Below the pieces are notes generated by a model that worked only from the letters and a program-made list of their open reading frames with translations, was not told where the DNA came from and searched no databases. This document shows, piece by piece, positions 26,932 through 36,545 of a DNA stretch of 64,000 nucleotides. Within the stretch, counting starts at the first letter, position 1; each line of letters opens with the position of its first letter. Location: contig NZ_AGAV01000005.1 in NCBI RefSeq assembly GCF_000224785.1, positions 1 to 64,000 on the forward strand, read 5' to 3'. The position numbers and the translations under genes are program-made. Origin of the DNA: Lentibacillus jeotgali. Lineage in GTDB: Bacteria > Bacillota > Bacilli > Bacillales > Amphibacillaceae.

Positions 26932-28122
26932 TTATTTATATAATCTGCGCAATTCCTGACGGGAAGCCTCTGAAAGTGACCCGCCAATATCCATTAATTC
27001 AACAATGTCTTTAAAGGCTCTTTCGGGAATTGCTAAATCGGCTAGTTCTTCTGGAGAAAAACTTAAGTTAATCTCATCTTCCAAACCTTCTTTTAATTTG
27101 GTAACAAAGTCAGGTTCGGTAACGAAAGGTGTAGACGCACCGATCATATCAGAGAATTGGAAGGCTTCCAGTGCTTTTTCTGGTGAGTTGATACCGCCAG
27201 TGGCCATAACTGGAATACGACCAGCAATATGTTCGTAAACAACTTGATTCATGAATTCATCTTTAAATTTACCTTGACGAATCGTTTGTTGATAAATATT
27301 CTTGCCCCAACTTGCAGTAGCTAAATATTGGATCTTTGACACTTCCATGATTCTATCCATGAAATAAAGGAATTCTTCTATACTGTATCCAATCTTATTG
27401 CCACGTGTTTCTTCTGGCGTACCGCGAAAACCGAGAATAAAGTCAGCGGGTGCTTCTTCATCAATAACATTCTGAACGGCCCTCATCACTTCAATCCCAA
27501 AACGTGCACGGTTTTCAATCGTTTGAGCACCGTATTCATCATCACGCTTATTTGAAAAAGTGGATAAGAACGTCTGAATGAGTAAGCGCTGAGCACTTGA
27601 AATTTCAACGCCATCAAAACCGGCTTTAATGGCACGACGGGTTGCATCAGCGTATTGGGCAATGACATGTCCGATTTTGCGTTTGGTCATCGGTAAGACG
27701 GTATGTTCAACAGGCGTTTTCAAGTTCATTCTACTTGGACCGTAAACAACACCAAAGTCCTTAAGCGATATTTTGGAGAAACGGCCGGCATGCGTTAATT
27801 GAACAATTGCCTTAGCGCCGTCTTTTTTCATTGCCTGGGCAAGTTGCTTAAGTCCTTGGATGCTGCGATCATCGTCGATACTAAAGCCATATTCAAATAA
27901 TTGCCCATATTCCTCGATGTACGCCGCACCTGTAATTTGCAGAGGGGCTGAATAAGCACGCCTTTTCGCATAAGCCAAATCTTCTTGCGTTACATACCCT
28001 TCAATGGTTGAAGAATTGGTGATCATCGGGGATAGGACAAAGCGATTATCTAATTCAATACCATTTGGCAAGGTGATCGTTTCAAATAAAGGTCTGTATC
28101 GTTCTGTTGTTTTAATATCCAA
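26932..28122 (-). CDS. Old-yellow-enzyme-like NADH:flavin oxidoreductase
   Basis: A 396-residue FMN-dependent TIM-barrel oxidoreductase of the OYE/2,4-dienoyl-CoA reductase group. It shows NRFVLSPMITNSS near the N-terminus, AIVQLTHAGRF, the GFDGVEISSAQRLLIQTFLS block and VMATGGINSPEKAL. It lacks the C-terminal FeS and FAD domains of the long form. The likely start is the TTG at 28122, with GGAGG just upstream. It diverges from the GcvH-like/macrodomain/SirTM/LplA2 cluster. An oxidoreductase of this family is a known partner of that cluster in staphylococci and streptococci, so a role with lipoylated GcvH-L is plausible. Confidence 0.85.
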   Translation of the reverse strand: MDIKTTERYRPLFETITLPNGIELDNRFVLSPMITNSSTIEGYVTQEDLAYAKRRAYSAPLQITGAAYIEEYGQLFEYGFSIDDDRSIQGLKQLAQAMKKDGAKAIVQLTHAGRFSKISLKDFGVVYGPSRMNLKTPVEHTVLPMTKRKIGHVIAQYADATRRAIKAGFDGVEISSAQRLLIQTFLSTFSNKRDDEYGAQTIENRARFGIEVMRAVQNVIDEEAPADFILGFRGTPEETRGNKIGYSIEEFLYFMDRIMEVSKIQYLATASWGKNIYQQTIRQGKFKDEFMNQVVYEHIAGRIPVMATGGINSPEKALEAFQFSDMIGASTPFVTEPDFVTKLKEGLEDEINLSFSPEELADLAIPERAFKDIVELMDIGGSLSEASRQELRRLYK

Positions 28123-28337
28123 TTCCCTCCATCATGCTGTATTTGCTGTTCATTTAACGCTACCACCAATGCCAGATGGTGTCAATTTAACAAAAATTTT
28201 CTTTAAGTGGATTTGATAAAGATAAATGCATCACATAATATCAAAATTTTGGCAAACCAAGCGGTTCCGTTGGAGGTATTACGTATTCATGATAAACTGA
28301 CATATATTAGAAAATTATTAAAGAGAGAGGGTTTATA

Positions 28338-28670
28338 ATGACAAAACGAGCAAATTTCTTATTTATAGAAAAAAATGATGACGTTTATACGATAAGTATG
28401 ACACCGGAATTACAAGATGATATTGGAACAATTGGATTTGTAGAATACACAAATGGGGATACGCTTAACGTAGATGATGCCATTTTAAATCTAGAAGCTT
28501 CTAAGACTGTTTTTGAAATGGCGTCTCCATTAGCTGGCAAAGTGGTTGAGCGCAATGAAGCAGCGATTAGTGAACCTACCCTTTTAAACTCAGCCAAAAC
28601 GGAAGAAAATTGGGTAGTGAAATTAAAAGAGGTGGACGAAGAAGCATTTAACCAATTAGAAGAAGCTTAA
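28338..28670 (+). CDS. GcvH-like lipoyl carrier protein (GcvH-L)
   Basis: A 110-residue glycine-cleavage-H-like lipoyl domain. The lipoylated lysine is K56 in [18 protein letters not shown]. It lacks the longer C-terminus of canonical GcvH, and no gcvT or gcvP is nearby. In the staphylococcal and streptococcal system this protein must be lipoylated by LplA2 before SirTM can ADP-ribosylate it, and MacroD removes the modification. All those partners follow downstream on the same strand. The start has AGAGAGAGGG upstream. Confidence 0.88.
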   Translation: MTKRANFLFIEKNDDVYTISMTPELQDDIGTIGFVEYTNGDTLNVDDAILNLEASKTVFEMASPLAGKVVERNEAAISEPTLLNSAKTEENWVVKLKEVDEEAFNQLEEA

Positions 28671-28686
28671 TGAATAAATGCTTGAC

Positions 28687-28742
28687 AGACCTATTCCACT
28701 TTTAATCAGATAGCTGGTTAACCGTTGTAATAGGTCTATTTT
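28687..28742 (+). terminator. Possible attenuator between gcvH-L and macroD
   Basis: AGACCTATT (28687-28695) pairs with AATAGGTCT (28729-28737) around a 33-base loop and runs into ATTTTTATA. It could lower expression of the downstream ADP-ribosylation genes relative to the carrier protein. Confidence 0.4.
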
Positions 28743-28762
28743 TATAAGGGGAGGAGCAGGAT

Positions 28763-29557
28763 ATGGATCAAGATGCTAGATTGAATTATCTGAATGATTA
28801 TTTAGGGAGTGAGAATCCAAACGCTGCCGAACAATTGATTCGAGATAAAGCGGATACTGCTGAAGATAAAATAGCGTTGTTTCGGGGATTGTGTAATATC
28901 CGACAACCTGAATCAGTGTCAGAACAATTTCTTCAGGTTCAAGATGCTTTCTTAACTCAGTGGAATAACGAACGAAATGTAACCTCATTGCCTGATCTAG
29001 AAGCTGTTCAGCCGCAACTTTATTTATGGCAAGGTGATATGACGCGTCTGGCAGTTGATGCAATTGTGAATGCAGCCAATAGTGAATTGCTCGGTTGCAC
29101 GCAAGCCAACCATCATTGTATCGACAATATCATACATACCCGAGCGGGCGTGCAATTGCGGTTAGCTTGTGATGAGCTGATAAAGGCACAAGGCCGCAAA
29201 GAACCGATGGGGAAAGCGAAAATGACGAAAGCTTACAACCTGCCTTCAAATTATGTTATACATACTGTTGGACCATTTATCGATGAACGTGGTGTCTCCC
29301 CGTTAAAAGAACACTTACTGGCTTCGTCTTATTATTCGTGTTTAGCATTAGCGGATGCGTATCAATTAAACAGCATGGCATTTTGCTGCATTTCAACAGG
29401 TGAATTTAATTTCCCAAATCAGCGCGCGGCTGAAATTGCGATTCAGACGGTGAAACAATATATAAGAAACACTGGGACAAAGCTTCAAGTTATTTTTAAT
29501 GTGTTTAAAGATGAGGATTTACAAATCTATCAGTCATTATTAGCGCGGAAAGAATAG
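28763..29557 (+). CDS. Zinc-containing macrodomain protein (MacroD type)
   Basis: A 264-residue ADP-ribosyl hydrolase. An N-terminal helical extension (1-75) precedes the macrodomain, which shows LYLWQGDMTRLAVDAIVNAANSELLG, the zinc-binding pattern GCTQANHHCIDN, and AYNLPSNYVIHTVGP. Zn-dependent macrodomains of this operon remove the mono-ADP-ribose that SirTM attaches to lipoylated GcvH-L. GGGGAGGAG precedes the ATG. The gene runs almost directly into the sirtuin gene, so the two opposing enzymes are made together. Confidence 0.87.
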   Translation: MDQDARLNYLNDYLGSENPNAAEQLIRDKADTAEDKIALFRGLCNIRQPESVSEQFLQVQDAFLTQWNNERNVTSLPDLEAVQPQLYLWQGDMTRLAVDAIVNAANSELLGCTQANHHCIDNIIHTRAGVQLRLACDELIKAQGRKEPMGKAKMTKAYNLPSNYVIHTVGPFIDERGVSPLKEHLLASSYYSCLALADAYQLNSMAFCCISTGEFNFPNQRAAEIAIQTVKQYIRNTGTKLQVIFNVFKDEDLQIYQSLLARKE

Positions 29558-29566
29558 GTGATTGTG

Positions 29567-30451
29567 ATGCAGCAGCTTGATGGACCTTGGCAGACATTAA
29601 CGATGAAGTCATCTTTGTCACAAGCCGACTTATTACATCAATTAATAGATGAAGCCGAGGCAATTGTCATTGGGGTCGGTGCAGGATTATCTGCAGCGGC
29701 TGGGTTTACCTATGCAGGAAGGCGATTTACGGATGCCTTTCCTGATTTTATAGCGAAGTATCGCTTCTTAGATATGTTACAGGCCAGTCTTTTTAATTTT
29801 GAAGATGAACAGGAATATTGGGCGTTCCAAAGTCGCTTCAGTTTGTTGAATTTTTTTGACCAGCCTGTAGGACAGGCCTATATTGATTTACGGAACTTAA
29901 TGTCGGGGAAAAACTACCATATTATTACAACGAATGCTGATAATGCGTTTTACGCAGCGAAGTTCGATATGGACAACGTATTTCGCATTCAAGGAGAATA
30001 CGGATTGTGGCAGTGTTCAGAACATTGTCACCAAGAAACGTATCACGATGAAGCCTTAATCCGCCAAATGGTTAGGGAACAATCGAATATGAAGATACCC
30101 GAAAGTCTCGTTCCGCATTGTCCGAAATGTGGTGCCGGTTTAGAAATTAACAAACGCAATGAGGAAAAAGGCATGGTCGAAGATGCTCATTTCCATGAAC
30201 AGAAAGAACGCTATGAACAATTCTTAAAAGAAAATGAGGATAAGAAAGTACTCTTTTTGGAAATTGGTGTGGGACATACAACGCCGCAATTTATTAAACA
30301 TCCTTTTCAGCAAATGACACAGGAAAATACGAAAGCGCTGTTTGTGACCATGAATCAAAGAGATTATTTCATACCACGAGCGATTCGTCCGCAAACAGTG
30401 CGGATTGATGAAGATATTGCTGACGTGTTACATACCATGGCAGATGAATAG
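29567..30451 (+). CDS. Class M sirtuin (SirTM) protein ADP-ribosyltransferase
   Basis: A roughly 294-residue sirtuin-fold enzyme that uses NAD+ to mono-ADP-ribosylate GcvH-L. The NAD-binding motif is [19 protein letters not shown]. The NAD-binding TTNADN block replaces the usual TQNID. Around the catalytic position it reads RIQGEYG, with Q where deacetylase sirtuins have H, a class M feature that explains the lack of deacylase activity. A zinc site is seen in CSEHC and CPKCG. I prefer the ATG at 29567, seven bases after AGGTG; an in-frame GTG lies at 29558. It abuts the macrodomain gene and is followed 12 bases later by lplA2. Confidence 0.87.
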   Translation: MQQLDGPWQTLTMKSSLSQADLLHQLIDEAEAIVIGVGAGLSAAAGFTYAGRRFTDAFPDFIAKYRFLDMLQASLFNFEDEQEYWAFQSRFSLLNFFDQPVGQAYIDLRNLMSGKNYHIITTNADNAFYAAKFDMDNVFRIQGEYGLWQCSEHCHQETYHDEALIRQMVREQSNMKIPESLVPHCPKCGAGLEINKRNEEKGMVEDAHFHEQKERYEQFLKENEDKKVLFLEIGVGHTTPQFIKHPFQQMTQENTKALFVTMNQRDYFIPRAIRPQTVRIDEDIADVLHTMADE

Positions 30452-30463
30452 GGAGGGCAGCAA

Positions 30464-31495
30464 ATGTATTTAATTGAATCGAAGCGTAATGGGGAATGGA
30501 TCTATGACCCGGGAATGGTAATGGCTTTGCAGGAATATGTGAAAGATCATGTTTTCCTGGATGGGGATGTTCTGTTTCCATATTTGATGGATCCGGCCGT
30601 TCAAATTGGCAAATTTCAGAATGCATATGAAGAAGTCAACCAGCCTTACATGGATGAACATGATATTAAAATCATCCGTCGGGAATCAGGAGGCGGCGCC
30701 GTTTACCTTGATGATCGCAATATGAGTTTTTGCTTCTTATTTGATGGCAATAGCGATATTTATGGGAATTATGCACGTTTGTATGAACCGGCCGTTAAAG
30801 CACTTGAAAAGTTGGGTGTAGATAATCTGGAATATCAAGGCCGCAATGATTTGGTTTTAGATGGGAAGAAAGTTTCCGGTGCGGCGATGACCCTGCAGCA
30901 AGGCCGTGTTTACGCCGGGTATTCGTTACTGTTGGATCCTGATTATGAAGCAATGGCGACTGTCTTGAATCCAAACCACAAGAAGATTCAATCACACGGC
31001 ATTCAGTCCGTCCGCAGCCGGGTGGGGGCAATCCGTCCCCATTTAGCCCCTGAATATCATGATATGACAGTTTGGGATTTTACGGATTATATGATATGCC
31101 AATTACTTGAAGTCAATGATATAAGTGAAGCCAAGCGGTATGAATTAACGCCGGAAGATTGGGCCGGTGTTGATAAGATTGCTGCTGAGAAATATCATAA
31201 TTGGGACTGGAACTATGGCCGCTTTAATCAGTTCGAATATCGTTTAACAGAACGTTTTTCAATTGGAACGATTAGCGTTGGCTTAACGATTGAGCATGCT
31301 AAAATCGCTGCCATCCAGATTACAGGTGACTTCTTTGGGACAAAAGATATAAAAGACATTGAAGGAGCTATAGTCAGGGTACGGTTAAGAAAAGAGGACT
31401 TATTAAACGCGTTGGAACCTTTTGATTTAGCTGATTATTTCGGAAATGTAACAAAAGAAGAATTTGTTAGCTTTATCTTAAGTGAAAATGCATAA
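30464..31495 (+). CDS. Lipoate-protein ligase (LplA2 type)
   Basis: A 343-residue lipoate-protein ligase A. The catalytic domain shows RRESGGGAVYLDDRNMSFCFLF, the lysine-containing GRNDLVLDGKKVSGAAM and LLLDPDYEAMATVLNP, and is followed by a C-terminal accessory domain. It would attach lipoate to K56 of the GcvH-L encoded at the start of this cluster. AGGGAGG lies before the ATG, and the gap to the sirtuin gene is 12 bases, so it is the last gene of the operon, ended by the hairpin at 31552. Confidence 0.88.
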   Translation: MYLIESKRNGEWIYDPGMVMALQEYVKDHVFLDGDVLFPYLMDPAVQIGKFQNAYEEVNQPYMDEHDIKIIRRESGGGAVYLDDRNMSFCFLFDGNSDIYGNYARLYEPAVKALEKLGVDNLEYQGRNDLVLDGKKVSGAAMTLQQGRVYAGYSLLLDPDYEAMATVLNPNHKKIQSHGIQSVRSRVGAIRPHLAPEYHDMTVWDFTDYMICQLLEVNDISEAKRYELTPEDWAGVDKIAAEKYHNWDWNYGRFNQFEYRLTERFSIGTISVGLTIEHAKIAAIQITGDFFGTKDIKDIEGAIVRVRLRKEDLLNALEPFDLADYFGNVTKEEFVSFILSENA

Positions 31496-31551
31496 GCGTT
31501 ATGAACATAGAGAAAAGGATGGAATTGAAAAATATCTATAGAAATAGGAGA

Positions 31552-31593
31552 ACCTCGCAACTGTTCATGCATGAATAGCTGTGAGGCTTTTTA
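31552..31593 (+). terminator. Terminator of the SirTM/LplA2 operon
   Basis: A long imperfect stem, CCTCGCAACTGTTCAT against ATGAATAGCTGTGAGG, is followed by CTTTTTATC. Confidence 0.75.
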
Positions 31594-31647
31594 TCAAACG
31601 GAGCTTTTAAATCTATTGTTTTGGATTTTATAGAGGTGAGTAATGGT

Positions 31648-33093
31648 ATGTTTAGTGGTGATGAACGAATTATATTAGCAGTCATTGTCTTTGTTTACTT
31701 TATTTTTCTGTTTGCTTTGGCTTTGTATATGAACCGGAAAACGAAAACGTATGAAGATTATAATGTTGCCGGCAGATCTGTGACGCTTTTTCCTATAATT
31801 TTAACATTTATTGGAACTGGCGTTGGCGGATCAACATTATTAGGTTATATGGAGAATGGTTACAGATTAGGAATGGGAGAGCAGTGGATTAATATTACGA
31901 TGCTCTTTTCCGTCATTATTTTTGCATTATTTTTGCTCAAGCGGATCAGACGCCTGGGGGAAAATCATAACATGGTCACGGTGGGTGACTATACTTCCTT
32001 GCGTTATGGTAAACAGGCGCGTATTCCGACTGTCATTAGTATTTTATTTTCATACTGTGCCATGACCGGTATGCAGTTTGTTGCGATTGCCACGATACTG
32101 AATTTGACGATCGGGTTAAATGTGACTCTAGGAATTTTTATCGGGTGGGCATTGTTAACATTAAAAACTTATTTTGGTGGACTGAAGGCTGTTATTTGGC
32201 AAGATGTTATTCACGGGACAATTCAAACATTGGGCATCATCCTCATGTTTTTAATAGTGCTGATAGCCGCTGGAAACTGGGGTGACATTTCTGGATATGC
32301 CAGCTCTGTTAACCAGGAAAATATGATGAGCATTATGAATATTAAACCAAGTGAGATATTCATATATCTTTTGACGTTGGGCGTTTATCAATTTATTAGA
32401 CAAGATCTTTGGCAGCGTGTTTGGGCAGCTAAAAATGTCAAGACAGCGAAAAATGGCTATTGGATTTCCATGATCATTGCTATTTTAACAGCTGCGTTTG
32501 TTGTTGCAATCGGTGTATTCAGCCGATACGGTTTAAGATTGGAAAATATTGATCCGGCACTCATTTATTATGGTGTTATTGAAGATGTCTTCCCATTCTC
32601 TATCGTTGTTGTGATGATTGTTGTGCTATTGGCAACCGTTATATCAAGTGCAGACTCCTTCTTTATAGCAGGTTCATCCTCTATAGTAAACGATATCATC
32701 AGACCGAACTTTAAACAGTTTGATAATCAAAAAATGCTGTTTTATAGTAAGATTTCCGTTTTGGCCGTATCTATTGTTGCGCTTGTGGCAGCCCTGACAA
32801 TTCCGGAATTGGTTAATTTGATGGTTACTGGAACTGCGATGTCTGTCTCAGGTCTACTAGCACCAGTAATGTTTGGCTTATTTTGGAAAAAGGTGACGAA
32901 TGTCGCTGGTGTTGCTTCAATGTGGGGCGGTTTGATCACAGCCGTCATTTGGCAGATTTCAGGTCATCCTTTTGGGATACATCCTATTTTTATCGGTTTA
33001 CCATTATCGATAGCAATACTACTGTTTGTAACACTTTTAACAAAACAAAATAATCAAAACGAAGTGTTAAATATGAAAATGAAAGTAAAATAA
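31648..33093 (+). CDS. Sodium:solute symporter (SSS family)
   Basis: A 481-residue transporter of the SLC5-like sodium:solute symporter family with 12-13 hydrophobic helices. Conserved landmarks are DYNVAGRSVTLFPIILTFIGTGVGGSTLLGY near the start, RYGKQARIPTVISI, GGLKAVIWQDVIHG and ISSADSFFIAGSSSIVNDI. I start at the ATG at 31648, nine bases after GAGGTG; an in-frame TTG at 31621 has no binding site. The substrate cannot be read from the sequence (proline, pantothenate and organic acid carriers all share the pattern). It is a single gene. Confidence 0.85.
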   Translation: MFSGDERIILAVIVFVYFIFLFALALYMNRKTKTYEDYNVAGRSVTLFPIILTFIGTGVGGSTLLGYMENGYRLGMGEQWINITMLFSVIIFALFLLKRIRRLGENHNMVTVGDYTSLRYGKQARIPTVISILFSYCAMTGMQFVAIATILNLTIGLNVTLGIFIGWALLTLKTYFGGLKAVIWQDVIHGTIQTLGIILMFLIVLIAAGNWGDISGYASSVNQENMMSIMNIKPSEIFIYLLTLGVYQFIRQDLWQRVWAAKNVKTAKNGYWISMIIAILTAAFVVAIGVFSRYGLRLENIDPALIYYGVIEDVFPFSIVVVMIVVLLATVISSADSFFIAGSSSIVNDIIRPNFKQFDNQKMLFYSKISVLAVSIVALVAALTIPELVNLMVTGTAMSVSGLLAPVMFGLFWKKVTNVAGVASMWGGLITAVIWQISGHPFGIHPIFIGLPLSIAILLFVTLLTKQNNQNEVLNMKMKVK

Positions 33094-33117
33094 GATAAAT
33101 AGTCGACAACAGGAACG

Positions 33118-33237
33118 ACCCCAAAAAGTGCGTTAATGATATTTGATCGGCATCCAGAATATAAGAAAATGGGAAATAGACACTGGGCAAGAGGGTATTA
33201 TGTGGATACAATTTGCTTAAACGACCACCTGCTTTAG
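33118..33237 (+). pseudogene. IS200/IS605 TnpA transposase remnant
   Basis: Thirty-nine codons read SALMIFDRHPEYKKMG then NRHWARGYYVDTI, the C-terminal part of a Y1 (HUH) TnpA transposase. In intact proteins this is followed by more residues; here the frame ends in the hairpin at 33217. The catalytic tyrosine and HUH part are gone. Confidence 0.75.
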
Positions 33238-33252
33238 CAGATGGTCGTTTAA
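33217..33252 (+). terminator. Hairpin at the end of the IS200 remnant
   Basis: TTAAACGACCACCTGC and its complement (one mismatch) enclose a four-base loop. It may be the original subterminal hairpin of the IS200-type element or the terminator of the symporter gene. Confidence 0.65.
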
Positions 33253-33541
33253 AGCTACACGTGTCATTTTTACCGGATTTTTTTGAACAACCACTATTAG
33301 ACTTAAGTTCAATGTGAAATAATGCTTACTCACCATAAAGCAAGAGGCTTTTTCTTGGTAGGTTGGGTTAATGAGCTGCTTTCACATTATTGACCACATG
33401 AATAGAATTACTGGATTGTGGTATAGCAATCGTTTGCCCATTTCTACATCAAATCCCAGTAATGGTATGGTTACTTTAATCGTATCCATTTTGCATTTGT
33501 CCTCTATCTATAACTAGTTAAAGCGACAGTATTTGTTATAA

Positions 33542-34120
33542 TTATTTTATTTTATCCTCTAAATTTGCTATAAATCTTGCGGGATTACCGCCGACAATGG
33601 TATTGGGTTCGACATCTTTGGTTACGACGGATCCAGCTGCAACAACTGAATTTTCGCCAACTGTAACACCCGGAAGAATGGTTGTATTAGAGCCGATCCA
33701 GGTTCTCTCCTTCAATACAATTGGTTTAAGATGCATGGTTCCTCTATTTAATGGATGATAATCATGATTGATCGTTGCCAAAACCACATTATGACCGATT
33801 AAACTTTGATCCCCGATGATGATTTGACCTTGATCTTGAAATCGGCATCCAGAATTAATGAATACGTTTTTCCCTATTTTAATGTTTTTCCCGAAATCTG
33901 TGGTAAATGGTAAAAACAACGAAAAATCTTCATCGAATTCCTGACCGACAATTTGCGAAACCTGCTGCCTGATTTGCTCATTTGTGTAAACGCCAGTATT
34001 CAATTGAGCACATAAGCGTCTCGCTTCCTCTGATACTGCAGTCATTGCTTCATTGACTTCTGAACCACCATGAATCACACCATCCGTTGCCATTTTGGAT
34101 AAAAGTTTTTCTAATTCCAT
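33542..34120 (-). CDS. Hexapeptide-repeat sugar O-acetyltransferase
   Basis: A 192-residue acetyltransferase of the LacA/Maa/NodL type. A helical N-terminal cap precedes a left-handed beta-helix with repeats such as IKIGKNVFINSGCRF and IIIGDQSLIGHNV. The catalytic histidine lies in ATINHDYHPLNRGT, and the C-terminal GVTVGENSVVAAGSVVTKDV and GGNPARFI are typical. It transfers acetyl from acetyl-CoA to a hydroxyl of a sugar; the acceptor cannot be told. It is a single minus-strand gene. Confidence 0.87.
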   Translation of the reverse strand: MELEKLLSKMATDGVIHGGSEVNEAMTAVSEEARRLCAQLNTGVYTNEQIRQQVSQIVGQEFDEDFSLFLPFTTDFGKNIKIGKNVFINSGCRFQDQGQIIIGDQSLIGHNVVLATINHDYHPLNRGTMHLKPIVLKERTWIGSNTTILPGVTVGENSVVAAGSVVTKDVEPNTIVGGNPARFIANLEDKIK

Positions 34121-34279
34121 TTTATACGTTCCCTTCCAGGCAGTAGTTTTTCACTTAAATGAGTGCTCGCCACTCTCTGATGGGAATGTCGCCGAATCGA
34201 CGATAATTCCCCTCTATTTATTCACTTAATCGCCAATTATGCTTCGAGCGGTGTGACTTTCACTGTCACATTTTCTTGA

Positions 34280-34471
34280 TTACCAAGGTTGTGTTGTTGG
34301 CCCAATCGTAAACTCGTTTACATTGGTATCCCCTGGCTGATCGATCGCAAATGCGACAACATTGGCAACCGGTCTGGCCCGATTTGATATTGGTTGTACA
34401 TCGCATTTGCCCCCTCTGCGGTTTCTTTATCCGTGATTGTTTCCAGTAATTCCGTTTTGATGGCAGCTGGA
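34280..34471 (-). pseudogene. Short-chain dehydrogenase C-terminal remnant
   Basis: On the minus strand the bases encode PAAIKTELLETITDK and MYNQYQIGPDR. After a frameshift they read VANVVAFAIDQPGDTN and NEFTIGPTTQPW-stop, the standard C-terminus of an SDR-family oxidoreductase. The N-terminal two thirds are absent. The 490-base gap between the acetyltransferase and lysR genes contains nothing else that I recognise. Confidence 0.7.
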
Positions 34472-34609
34472 TAACTGGTTATCTTCAACCTTTGTAACCT
34501 TTTTAAAACTTTTCAATAACATTATAAGATGATAGTATGAAAAATAACAAATACCTATATTAAATAATTAGTTATGCCTGTTTGTTATATCTGTTATTAG
34601 GAGGCTACC

Positions 34610-35485
34610 ATGGAAATCCGGGTTTTACGTTATTTTATGACGGTAGCAAATCAAGAAAGTATCTCGGCAGCGGCAAGCTATTTACATCTATCGCAACCTA
34701 CGTTATCAAGACAATTAAATGATCTTGAAAAGGAACTGGGAACGACTTTATTTATAAGAGGAAGCCGAAAAATCTCGTTGACAGATGAAGGCGTATTCCT
34801 ATTAGAAAAGGCAAAAGAAATTGTTGAATTAGTTGATAAAACCGAAGCAAATTTTAATCAGCCTGCAGACATTATTAGTGGGGAAATATATATTGGCGGC
34901 GGAGAAACGGAAGGTATGCAAATTATTGCCAAAACATTAAACGAAGTTCTCACTGATCATCCCAGTATTAAATTTCATGTATATAGCGGTAACGCAGATG
35001 ATGTTACTGCTAAGATAGACAGCGGATTATTAGACTTTGGGGTTGTTATCGAACCATTGGATAAACAAAAATATGACTACATAAAATTACCGGCTACAGA
35101 CATATGGGGTGTACTCATGCTAAGAACAAGCCCGCTGGCAGATAAGCCTTTCATTCAGCCGGAAGATTTAATCGATAAACCGCTTATTACGTCACGCCAA
35201 ACTGCAGTCAGTAATGAATTAGCGGGATGGTTTGGTCAAGAGATGGAAAACCTGACGATTACAGGCAGTTATAACTTACTTTATAATGCGTCATTAATGG
35301 TGAAAGAAGACATTGGATATGCCCTATGTATTGATAGAATTATTAATACATCAGGAGATAGTGACCTTTGCTTTCGCCGCCTGAGCCCTAAACTCGAAGC
35401 TGGATTAAATATTATATGGAAAAAACATCAAGTATTTTCAAGTGCAGCAAACAAGTTTTTAAGTCAACTTCGAAATAATTTATAA
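34610..35485 (+). CDS. LysR-family transcriptional regulator
   Basis: A 291-residue LysR regulator. The winged helix is ISAAASYLHLSQPTLSRQLNDLEKELGTTLF with SLTDEGVFLLEKA, followed by an effector-binding domain (about 90-291). AGGAGG precedes the ATG. The divergent minus-strand neighbour is an SDR remnant, which may be its former target. The next gene downstream on the same strand is another SDR. The effector is unknown. Confidence 0.88.
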   Translation: MEIRVLRYFMTVANQESISAAASYLHLSQPTLSRQLNDLEKELGTTLFIRGSRKISLTDEGVFLLEKAKEIVELVDKTEANFNQPADIISGEIYIGGGETEGMQIIAKTLNEVLTDHPSIKFHVYSGNADDVTAKIDSGLLDFGVVIEPLDKQKYDYIKLPATDIWGVLMLRTSPLADKPFIQPEDLIDKPLITSRQTAVSNELAGWFGQEMENLTITGSYNLLYNASLMVKEDIGYALCIDRIINTSGDSDLCFRRLSPKLEAGLNIIWKKHQVFSSAANKFLSQLRNNL

Positions 35486-35747
35486 TGACGTTTTTTAGAT
35501 TAAAAACCACCCTTCCCCAAGGTCGGAATGGTGTTGACTTATGGTATTTAGCCTGAGGACTCATTGACTTAGTGTTCATGTCAACAAGTGAAATGTCCAA
35601 ACGTTATGTTTCGTTTATGTCGATAAAGGTGACAATGGAGAGCTGTTACATAATTATTGTTTTATTGAACCATGATAACATGAAGCTTATTCTTTAAAGA
35701 TTTACATATAAGCAGTGTTTTGTAATGATAACAGAAGGAGTGTGTGT

Positions 35748-36494
35748 ATGCCGAATTTAAACAATCATGTCATTCTTGTTACTGGGGCTAATCGAGGACA
35801 GGGAAAAGCAATTGCTCAGCACCTTGCCACCTTGGGAGCTATAGTAGGGGTTGGTGCTCGTAACTATGATGAGGCTGAAGAAGTGGCTAAGATGGTTGGT
35901 GAAGAGCATGCCTTCCCGGTTCAGTTAGATGTCACAAAAGAGTTAGAATGGAAATCAGCAGTTGATAAGATTATAAATAAATTTGATAAGCTTGACGTGT
36001 TAGTGAATAATGCTGGAGCTTTTAAACGCAAACCATTTAGAGAGACAACGCTTGAAGATTATCAAGCGTTGATTAATGTCAATCAACTTGGCGTTTTTAT
36101 GGGGATGCAAGCAGTTGTTCCGCAAATGGAGAAGCAACAAAAAGGCTCCATTATAAACAATGTATCGATTTCTGCATTTGCTCCAATTAGCAAATCCTCT
36201 GCTTATGCCGCGACAAAATCATCTGTGGTTGCAATGTCCAAAGCTGCAGCTATAGAATTAGGGCCAACAGGAATTCGAGTGAATATGGTCCATCCAGGTG
36301 GAATCAACACTGAAATGGTCACTCAAAGTAAGGGTGTTCCCGCTTATTACGATTCAGTGCCATTGGGACGTATTGGACAACCAATTGAAATTGCTAGGGT
36401 TGTAGCATTTCTTGCCTCTGATGAAAGCCCTTACTGCACGGGAACAGAAATTGTTGTTGATGGTGGAATGACACTTGGCACTGCGGATGAGTAA
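35748..36494 (+). CDS. SDR-family oxidoreductase
   Basis: A 248-residue classical short-chain dehydrogenase. The cofactor motif is VTGANRGQGKAIA (TGxxxGxG), followed by NNAGAF. The catalytic serine lies in NNVSISA, and the YxxxK pair is in SAYAATKSSV. The C-terminus CTGTEIVVDGGMTLG is typical of the 3-alpha/20-beta-HSD and glucose-dehydrogenase-like group. AGAAGGAG lies before the chosen ATG; an upstream in-frame ATG at 35715 lacks a site. The NAD or NADP preference and substrate are unknown. Confidence 0.88.
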   Translation: MPNLNNHVILVTGANRGQGKAIAQHLATLGAIVGVGARNYDEAEEVAKMVGEEHAFPVQLDVTKELEWKSAVDKIINKFDKLDVLVNNAGAFKRKPFRETTLEDYQALINVNQLGVFMGMQAVVPQMEKQQKGSIINNVSISAFAPISKSSAYAATKSSVVAMSKAAAIELGPTGIRVNMVHPGGINTEMVTQSKGVPAYYDSVPLGRIGQPIEIARVVAFLASDESPYCTGTEIVVDGGMTLGTADE

Positions 36495-36545
36495 ATAAAA
36501 TTCCTAGTAGTCAGATTAGAAGTGCATTATTGGAGGTCAAAAAGG

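Noticed and set aside
28687-28742. Riboswitch or T-box in the gcvH-L leader region
   Set aside because: Only a simple hairpin with a large loop is visible, without conserved T-box or known aptamer sequences.
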